This document shows positions 58,253 to 64,000 of a stretch of 64,000 nucleotides of DNA, one piece after another. Where the stretch lies: contig BQIW01000003.1 in the NCBI GenBank assembly GCA_021604105.1, forward strand, positions 1 through 64,000. Direction: 5' to 3'. Under the pieces are notes generated by a model. That model was not told the DNA's origin, made no database searches, and worked only from the letters and a program-made list of their open reading frames with translations. The first letter of the stretch is position 1; every line of letters starts with the position of its first letter. Both the position numbers and the translations under genes were made by a program. This DNA is from Nitrospirales bacterium. Its GTDB lineage: Bacteria > Nitrospirota > Nitrospiria > Nitrospirales > UBA8639.

Positions 58253-60355
58253 ATGCCACACGAATCGGCTCCATCCATCCGTAACGTGGTCATTGCTTCC
58301 TATCCGGGGCCAGGAAAAACGACCCTTTGTGAAGCACTCGCTTTTTCCACGGGAGTCATCCCGACCATGGGGACCATTCCTCAGGGAAATACTATTGGTG
58401 ATTTTGAACCGGAAGAGGTCCACCGGCACCATTCCATCAGTTCAACCATCTGTCAGTTCGAATGGCAGGGGACAAAAATCAATGTCATAGATACACCGGG
58501 AATGAGCGATTATGCCTTTGAGGTTCAATCCGCTCTCAGGGCGGTGGATGGCGTGGTACTTGTTGTCGGAGCGAGTACGGGGCTGCGGTCAGAAATCGAA
58601 CGCGTCTGGGACCTTATTCAGGAATACGAACTTCCCTGTCTTCTGTTTATTAATGAACTGGATAAAGAACGGGGGGATTATCGCTCGATTCTATCAGAAT
58701 GTGAAAAAACATTGGGATTTACCGGAGTTCCAATCACGATTCCAGTTGACGAGGAGACTCCGCTAGCTGGGATAATTGATCTATTTGCGAGGAATATCAT
58801 CACGGCGATTTCCGACACGCCTAAAACCAACCAAACTGAAATTCCTGCAGAACATCAAGCCAATGCGAATGAATTCCGGCGCCGAGCTATGGAACAAGTG
58901 GCAGAAACCAATGATCAATTGGTGGAAAAATATCTCACCCACGGTGAAATCTCAGAGGAAGATTTGCGGGATGGATTGACGCTTGGCACATTAGAACGGA
59001 AGCTTGTTCCGGTGTTATGTGGATCGGCTATTCGCAATATTGGAACAACAACCTTGCTCGATGCGATACAACGATATCTTCCCTCTCCCTCCGATCGTTC
59101 CAGTCTCCATCCAAATATCGGCCTGCAACCTCAGACACATGATGAAGATCAACGAAAATCTGATCCGGATGATCCCTTTTCAGCTTTCGTCTTCAAAACC
59201 ACAATCGATCCATTTATGGGGCGTCTATCATTTGTGCGAGTGCTGTCCGGTACCCTGCATGCAGATTCAGGATTTTATAATGCCTCTCGCCAGACCAAAG
59301 AGAAGGGTGGTCATCTCTTTTTCTCCATTGGCAAGAAGCATCACCAGGTTAATCAGGTCTCTGCCGGAGATATTGTGGCCATCGGGAAATTAAAGGATAC
59401 TCAAACAGGCGACACCATTTGCGATGAACGACATCCCATTATATTCCCAGGCCTAAAAATATCGCGTCCGGTCATGTCTTATGCCTTGGAAGTAAAAAGT
59501 AAAAATGAAATTGACAAGGTCAGCTTAGGTCTCCATAAGTTGGTGGAAGAAGATCCCTCTCTCGAGTTTCTCAGGAATGAAGAAACAAAAGAAATGTTGT
59601 TAAGTGGGGTAGGGCAGAGTCACATCGATGCTACCTTAGATAAACTGAGGCGCAAATATGGAGTTGAAGTGGATTTGCACATGCCGAAAGTCCCTTATAA
59701 GGAAACGATCCATCGTATGGCTCAGGCCCAAGGGAAATACAAAAAACAAACCGGTGGACATGGGCAATATGGAGATTGTTGGCTACAAATTGAGCCCCTT
59801 CCGCGTGGGGCCGGTTTTGAATTTCACAACAAAATTGTTGGTGGCGTCATACCACGGAATTTCATCCCCGCAGTCGAAAAGGGCGTGATCGAAGCCCTAC
59901 AACATGGGATTGTTGCTGGATTTCCCATCGTGGATATTCGCGTGGCTGTCTATGATGGATCTCATCATCCTGTCGATTCTTCAGAGTTGGCATTTAAAGT
60001 AGCAGGGTCAATGGCCCTCAAGCATGCTCTGGAGGCAGCTCACAGCACGATTCTTGAACCGATCATGTCAGTAGATGTTCTCGTCCCGGATGATTTGGTG
60101 GGAACCGTGATTGGAGATCTGAACTCTCGCCGTGGACGCATACAGGGAATGGCAACCAAGGGACACAATCAAATCGTGAAGGCCTTTGTGCCCTTGGCGG
60201 AAATGCTGAAGTATGCTTCATCCTTGACGTCCATGACAGCTGGAAAGGGTAGTTATGTGATGGAATTTTCAGGTTACGAGGAGGTACCGAAGGATTGCCT
60301 TAATCGTATTGTGGAGGAGCATAAAAAAGAAAAGGAAGCCGTTTCGTCCCACTGA
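58253..60355 (+). CDS. EF-G-like GTPase (FusA2 type)
   Basis: 700 residues, full length with GTPase, domain II, III, IV and V. G1 is SYPGPGKTT (residues 16-24), G3 is VIDTPG (78-83). G4 is NELD (134-137) where NKxD is expected, so Lys is replaced by Glu, and switch I reads TIGDFEPEEVHRHHSIS. Domain IV shows GGHGQYGDCWLQIEPL and FIPAVEKGV. These are the features of the EF-G paralogue group (EF-G-II/FusA2) rather than the canonical translocase. It is alone with a strong promoter. Role in translation or ribosome recycling is inference. Confidence 0.85.
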   Translation: MPHESAPSIRNVVIASYPGPGKTTLCEALAFSTGVIPTMGTIPQGNTIGDFEPEEVHRHHSISSTICQFEWQGTKINVIDTPGMSDYAFEVQSALRAVDGVVLVVGASTGLRSEIERVWDLIQEYELPCLLFINELDKERGDYRSILSECEKTLGFTGVPITIPVDEETPLAGIIDLFARNIITAISDTPKTNQTEIPAEHQANANEFRRRAMEQVAETNDQLVEKYLTHGEISEEDLRDGLTLGTLERKLVPVLCGSAIRNIGTTTLLDAIQRYLPSPSDRSSLHPNIGLQPQTHDEDQRKSDPDDPFSAFVFKTTIDPFMGRLSFVRVLSGTLHADSGFYNASRQTKEKGGHLFFSIGKKHHQVNQVSAGDIVAIGKLKDTQTGDTICDERHPIIFPGLKISRPVMSYALEVKSKNEIDKVSLGLHKLVEEDPSLEFLRNEETKEMLLSGVGQSHIDATLDKLRRKYGVEVDLHMPKVPYKETIHRMAQAQGKYKKQTGGHGQYGDCWLQIEPLPRGAGFEFHNKIVGGVIPRNFIPAVEKGVIEALQHGIVAGFPIVDIRVAVYDGSHHPVDSSELAFKVAGSMALKHALEAAHSTILEPIMSVDVLVPDDLVGTVIGDLNSRRGRIQGMATKGHNQIVKAFVPLAEMLKYASSLTSMTAGKGSYVMEFSGYEEVPKDCLNRIVEEHKKEKEAVSSH

Positions 60356-60380
60356 CCCCTCACCAAATGTGAGAGAGGCT

Positions 60381-61757
60381 TTAAGGCTGCGTTTTGATCA
60401 CAATGAAAAATGCCCTGGCCTTTCGAATAATTCGAAGTAAAATGGTCTGACCCGGCTTCACTTTGGCAATTTCTTCTGAAAATTGTGTGACGGTCCGGAC
60501 CGTTTTCCGGTTAACCTCGTTTATCAAATCTCCTTCTTGAATCCCCTCAGAGTTCGCGAGACCACCTGGTTTAACTTTGGTCACAAGCACGCCCACGGTT
60601 TCTTCTAATTCAAATTGCTCAGCGAGTGCGGCTGTAAGCCCTTGGACATCAAGCCCTAAGGTGACCTCTGATTTTTGTAAGGGGAGCGATGCCAACGTGG
60701 ATTTCTCCTGTCTTTCCACTATTGGTACCAAGTAGGTCAATTCTTTCCCGTCACGTAACACAAGAATTTTGGCATTTTCACCAGGTCCAACACGCGCAAC
60801 AAGTCTTGACAGTTGGTTGGGCGAATCAACTGAGCTGTCGTCTACCGACACAATGATATCCCCTGGTTTAATTCCGGCCACATGGGCGGGATCGTGTTCA
60901 TATACTTCGTTGACGAGAACGCCATGGCCTTCCTTAATCCCAAATTGTTCTGCAAGTTCTTTTGTGAGTGATTGAATCCCGACACCAAGCCACCCACGAA
61001 CCACTCGCCCATGAGATACCAGTTGCTCGACAACACGCGAAACCATATCGGCAGGAATGGAAAATCCTATGCCCTGTGCCATATGGATTATGGCGGTATT
61101 GATTCCGATCACCTCACCTCGAAGGTTAAAGAGCGGCCCTCCTGAATTCCCTGGATTGATTGCGGCATCCGTTTGAATGAAATTTTCATAACGGGACAAA
61201 TTGAGGCGTTCCCTTCCAATTCCACTGATAACGCCTAGGGTTACTGTACGGTCTAAGCCCATTGGATTTCCGACAGCCAATACCCATTGACCGACTTTTA
61301 AGGTGTTGGAGTTCCCAAAATGAGCAACTGGAAATTTCCGGTCAGATTCAATTTTGAGGACCGCTATATCGGTTTCTTTATCACGCCCAATGACCCGAGC
61401 AATCATGTTGGACTTATCGGATAGCCGAACATCCGCCTCCATGGCGTCTTCCCCAACTACGTGATTGTTAGTCACAATAATTCCATCATCCCGCACGATA
61501 ACACCTGAACCACTGCCTTGAGAAAATGGGGCCCGTCGTTGAAACCCTTGTCCCTGGGCGATTTCACGAATCGGTGTAATATTGACTACCGTAGGCGTCA
61601 CCCGTTCAGCTAGGCTGGTGATGGCCTGTTCTATGTCTCCCAGAAGTTGGAGTCCCCTAAGTTCATTGGCCGGCTGGCTAATTGCGGGTGCTTGAGAAAT
61701 GAACAAAATAAGGCAATATATTGAAATTATGACGGGAAACTTAAAAAAACTCATCAT
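60381..61757 (-). CDS. degP: HtrA/Do-type periplasmic serine protease
   Basis: 458 residues. A signal peptide (FPVIISIYCLILFISQAPAIS) starts it. The trypsin-like domain has the triad His (TNNHVVG), Asp (ETDIAVLKI) and Ser (INPGNSGGP). Two PDZ domains follow (VRGWLGVGIQSLT and VTLGLDVQGLTA). It degrades or refolds damaged periplasmic proteins. It starts 57 bases before the plsY stop on the same strand. A regulatory two-component system (CpxAR-like) is not adjacent. Confidence 0.92.
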   Translation of the reverse strand: MMSFFKFPVIISIYCLILFISQAPAISQPANELRGLQLLGDIEQAITSLAERVTPTVVNITPIREIAQGQGFQRRAPFSQGSGSGVIVRDDGIIVTNNHVVGEDAMEADVRLSDKSNMIARVIGRDKETDIAVLKIESDRKFPVAHFGNSNTLKVGQWVLAVGNPMGLDRTVTLGVISGIGRERLNLSRYENFIQTDAAINPGNSGGPLFNLRGEVIGINTAIIHMAQGIGFSIPADMVSRVVEQLVSHGRVVRGWLGVGIQSLTKELAEQFGIKEGHGVLVNEVYEHDPAHVAGIKPGDIIVSVDDSSVDSPNQLSRLVARVGPGENAKILVLRDGKELTYLVPIVERQEKSTLASLPLQKSEVTLGLDVQGLTAALAEQFELEETVGVLVTKVKPGGLANSEGIQEGDLINEVNRKTVRTVTQFSEEIAKVKPGQTILLRIIRKARAFFIVIKTQP

Positions 61758-61798
61758 AAGCCTTATATTTTTAAATGTCGGATAATAAATATTATGTT

Positions 61799-61832
61799 AA
61801 ATAGAAAAAAGTCTCAAATAGAAAAAAGTCTC
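61799..61832. repeat. 17-bp tandem duplication at the plsY stop
   Basis: Two adjacent identical copies of a 17-base unit (61799-61815, 61816-61832). The plsY stop codon (TGA, minus strand) is formed where the copies meet. Confidence 0.8.
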
Positions 61833-62410
61833 ATTTTGTTTTCGGTTCCCTGAATAAGACGGAGAATGTTTTCTTTGTGGCAGAATAAAATGACAGCAGT
61901 CACTCCAACAGCAAAAAAGCAGAAATAGAAGTCGAAAGTCAGAAAATAGGCCAAGAATGGAAACACACTAAAAGCCAGCAGCGCGCCACCTGAGGAATAT
62001 CCAAAAACCAAAACCGCTCCTAACCACACACCAACAAGAAGCCATCCAATCATCGGATGTATTCCAATAATGGCTCCCAAGGCCGTGGCGACTCCCTTCC
62101 CCCCCTTAAATCCTAAAAAAAGAGAAAACACATGACCAAGAATGACCGTAAAGCCTATGACAAGAATCCAGAACCAAGGAAACCCGACGAAGCCAGCGAT
62201 AACGGTCGCAACCGTTCCTTTCCCTAAATCCCCAATTAGCGTTAATATACCTACTTTTTTACCTGATACTCTCAGAACATTGGTAAAACCGATGTTCTGG
62301 CTTCCATGTGTGCGAGGATCATCTGCTCCGAAAATGCGAGAAATGACTAAGCCAAACGGGACAGATCCTAAGAGATAGGCGCTGACCACTCCTAATAAAT
62401 ATATTTCCAT
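61814..62410 (-). CDS. plsY: Acyl-phosphate:glycerol-3-phosphate acyltransferase
   Basis: 198 residues from ATG 62410; a longer frame to 62647 has no basis and would overlap pgsA. The protein has five or so transmembrane segments. Motifs GSVPFGLVISRIFG, DPRTHGSQNIGFTNVLR (acyl-phosphate and G3P site) and FKGGKGVATALG fit the PlsY family. It makes lysophosphatidic acid, the first step of phospholipid synthesis. Next to pgsA in the same orientation. Confidence 0.95.
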   Translation of the reverse strand: MEIYLLGVVSAYLLGSVPFGLVISRIFGADDPRTHGSQNIGFTNVLRVSGKKVGILTLIGDLGKGTVATVIAGFVGFPWFWILVIGFTVILGHVFSLFLGFKGGKGVATALGAIIGIHPMIGWLLVGVWLGAVLVFGYSSGGALLAFSVFPFLAYFLTFDFYFCFFAVGVTAVILFCHKENILRLIQGTENKMRLFSI

Positions 62411-62432
62411 TCCGAGCGACTTGTGAGCACTC

Positions 62433-63050
62433 CTACCAATATTGCGGACTGATTTTCTTAAAGATTTGCATGAGGTATCGCCAGCCGGAAAATAAGGAAA
62501 AAAACAGGGCAATATACAACAGTCCAGTTCCAACCGTGGCCAGGATATGCTCACTTTGGATCCAAACGCCCTGGAGAATAAGGCACAGGATCCCTCCGAT
62601 TTGCCCGATGACTTTGAATTTCCCAAGAGAGTCAGCCGGAACGACAAAACCTTCTTTTGCTGCGACCATCCTGGCTCCTGTCACAATCATTTCGCGTGCA
62701 ATCATCACAATTGCCAACCACACCGCGACACGCTGAAACTGCACAAGAAGAATAAGGCCAGAGGCCACCAGAAGTTTATCGGCAACCGGATCCAGCAATT
62801 TGCCTAAGTTGGTAATCTGCCCACTTTTTCTGGCCAAATATCCGTCGAGAAAATCGGTAAAAGCCGCACAAGCAAACACCAGACCGGCTGCCAAAGCCCG
62901 GTCTGGACTAGATTCGGAAAAAAACCAGACAAAAACAGGAATTAACAGAATCCGCAGCAGGGTAAGAGAATTAGGAAGATTAAAATAGACTTCTCCCATA
63001 ATTACCGTATTTTGTTCAGCCTTCTCTTTTACTAAATCAGATTGATTCAT
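62433..63050 (-). CDS. pgsA: CDP-diacylglycerol-glycerol-3-phosphate phosphatidyltransferase
   Basis: 205 residues. The CDP-alcohol phosphatidyltransferase signature D-G-x2-A-R-x8-G-x3-D-x3-D reads DFLDGYLARKSGQITNLGKLLDPVADK. Several transmembrane segments. It makes phosphatidylglycerol phosphate. 22 bases from plsY and 27 from kdsA, so probably co-transcribed. Confidence 0.95.
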   Translation of the reverse strand: MNQSDLVKEKAEQNTVIMGEVYFNLPNSLTLLRILLIPVFVWFFSESSPDRALAAGLVFACAAFTDFLDGYLARKSGQITNLGKLLDPVADKLLVASGLILLVQFQRVAVWLAIVMIAREMIVTGARMVAAKEGFVVPADSLGKFKVIGQIGGILCLILQGVWIQSEHILATVGTGLLYIALFFSLFSGWRYLMQIFKKISPQYW

Positions 63051-63077
63051 GAGGATTCAAATATTTGCTTTAAAACC

Positions 63078-63926
63078 TCAAGTAAGAGGAGAGATTTCTC
63101 CCTTTCCGGTTACCTGCCAAATCGCTTGAAGTTGTCCTAATAAACTTCGCAACTCACTCAATCGTATCATATTAGGCCCATCTGATAGTGCCTCCTCAGG
63201 TCGAGGGTGGACTTCCATAAAGAACCCGTCACATCCAGCCGCGGCTGCCGCACGGGCTAATGGCGCCACAAATTCCCGTTGTCCTGAAGAGACCGTCCCT
63301 CCCCCACCAGGCAATTGCACGCTATGGGTTGCATCAAATACCACCGGGTATCCCAGACTTCTCATGACGGGTAATGAGCGCATATCGACGACAAGATTTT
63401 GATAGCCGAAGCTAGCGCCACGCTCCGTTAAAAAAATTTTGCTACTACCGGCCTCTTGAAGTTTATGGACAACATTCGCCATATCCCAAGGGGATAGAAA
63501 TTGCCCTTTTTTCACATTGACCACGCGACCGGATTGGGCGGCGGCAACAAGCAAATCGGTCTGTCGACATAAAAACGCCGGAATTTGTAAAACGTCAACA
63601 ATCTCAGCCACCTGAGAAATGTCATGGACTTCGTGAATATCCGTGAGAATGGGGATATCTAACTCACTGCGAATTTTCTTGAGGATTTTCAATCCTTCCT
63701 TAATGCCCAAACCCCGGAATGAAGAAATCGAGGTGCGATTGGCCTTATCATAGGACGCCTTAAAGATATACGGGATGCGAAGATCTTTGGCAATCTCCGC
63801 AATCGCAAGAGCGGTCTCACAAACTAATTTTTCGCTTTCGATCACGCAAGGTCCCGCAATTAAAAAATGCGGACAACTCCCGCCGACGGAGAACGGGCCG
63901 ATATCAACTTGCATTGGCTGAGCCAT
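63078..63926 (-). CDS. kdsA: 3-deoxy-8-phosphooctulonate synthase (KDO-8-P synthase)
   Basis: 282 residues. It condenses arabinose-5-phosphate with PEP for the KDO of lipopolysaccharide. Motifs [39 protein letters not shown] and [13 protein letters not shown] are all intact. It lies downstream of pyrG on the same strand. Confidence 0.97.
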   Translation of the reverse strand: MAQPMQVDIGPFSVGGSCPHFLIAGPCVIESEKLVCETALAIAEIAKDLRIPYIFKASYDKANRTSISSFRGLGIKEGLKILKKIRSELDIPILTDIHEVHDISQVAEIVDVLQIPAFLCRQTDLLVAAAQSGRVVNVKKGQFLSPWDMANVVHKLQEAGSSKIFLTERGASFGYQNLVVDMRSLPVMRSLGYPVVFDATHSVQLPGGGGTVSSGQREFVAPLARAAAAAGCDGFFMEVHPRPEEALSDGPNMIRLSELRSLLGQLQAIWQVTGKGEISPLT

Positions 63927-63941
63927 GATAAATCCAGGTCC

Positions 63942-64000
63942 TTATGTGCCGAATTTTCTTTGAAGTGCGGCGCCAATGAATGCAGAAAAAAGAGGGTGAG
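63942..64000 (-). CDS. pyrG: 3' end of CTP synthase (partial)
   Basis: The minus-strand frame ending with TAA at 63942-63944 gives the last 18 residues HPLFSAFIGAALQRKFGT. This matches the conserved C-terminus of CTP synthase (HPLF..FI.AAL). The remaining part lies outside the window. It is 15 bases upstream of kdsA, the common pyrG-kdsA order. Confidence 0.75.
   Translation of the reverse strand, partial: HPLFSAFIGAALQRKFGT

Noticed and set aside
61842..62647. Longer form of plsY (277 residues)
   Set aside because: The extra N-terminal 79 residues overlap pgsA and have no similarity to PlsY; the family starts near MEIYLLGVV at 62410.

Overview
The window reads as chromosome of a free-living Gram-negative bacterium. 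kdsA (LPS core sugar), lipoproteins with lipoboxes, an HtrA/Do protease, RlpA and many class I housekeeping genes all fit an outer-membrane bacterium. A NarK-type nitrate/nitrite transporter, an RpoH-type sigma factor beside groESL, several Nitrospira-like conserved hypotheticals and the kdsA-pyrG junction make a Nitrospirota (Nitrospira-like, perhaps marine) source my best guess. That is inference from recalled gene content, not from a search. No rRNA, tRNA, CRISPR array, prophage or intact insertion sequence was seen.

Layout. (1) 1-6,477: a compact one-directional cassette of small cytoplasmic proteins rich in Cys and His, built from a few repeated modules, around a geranylgeranyl-reductase-type flavoprotein. 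It ends at a strong terminator. I cannot assign it to any named system and consider it the most novel part of the window. (2) 6,532-9,635: a GH13 glucosidase/amylase convergent with zwf. (3) 9,636-12,584: a sparse, decaying stretch with a membrane protein carrying a zinc-ribbon tail, a phosphodiesterase pseudogene interrupted by TGA, a small ORF and a possible PilZ remnant. (4) 12,585-19,589: a complete trpEGDCFBA cluster on the minus strand, with a promoter so close to trpE that the mRNA may be leaderless. (5) 19,707-34,011: LysM lipoprotein, a MoxR-like ATPase with a large unknown partner, ligA, a CNNM/CBS (CorC-like) membrane protein, RlpA, unknown secreted and soluble proteins, mutS2 and queG. 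(6) 34,219-37,660: groES-groEL with terminator and promoter, next to an RpoH-like sigma factor. (7) 37,771-48,974: narK, then riboflavin genes (ribBA, ribH), nusB and a purine run (purB, purC, purS, purQ, purL, purF) with a DUF433 gene inserted between purQ and purL.

(8) 49,090-57,794: a TlpA-like thioredoxin, a degenerate metallo-beta-lactamase-fold protein, a TPR protein, a methyltransferase and a 7TM histidine kinase. It also holds an unusual three-part fusion: PilZ-like region, LuxD-type acyltransferase and SAM methyltransferase. (9) 57,910-64,000: an EF-G paralogue with a strong promoter, an HtrA protease, plsY, pgsA, kdsA and the 3' end of pyrG.

How the genes work together: the trp and pur/rib blocks are ordinary anabolic operons; plsY and pgsA serve phospholipid synthesis; kdsA serves LPS; RpoH, GroESL and HtrA suggest a protein-quality-control theme. 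The left-hand Cys/His cassette and the acyltransferase-methyltransferase fusion stand apart as uncharacterised biology.
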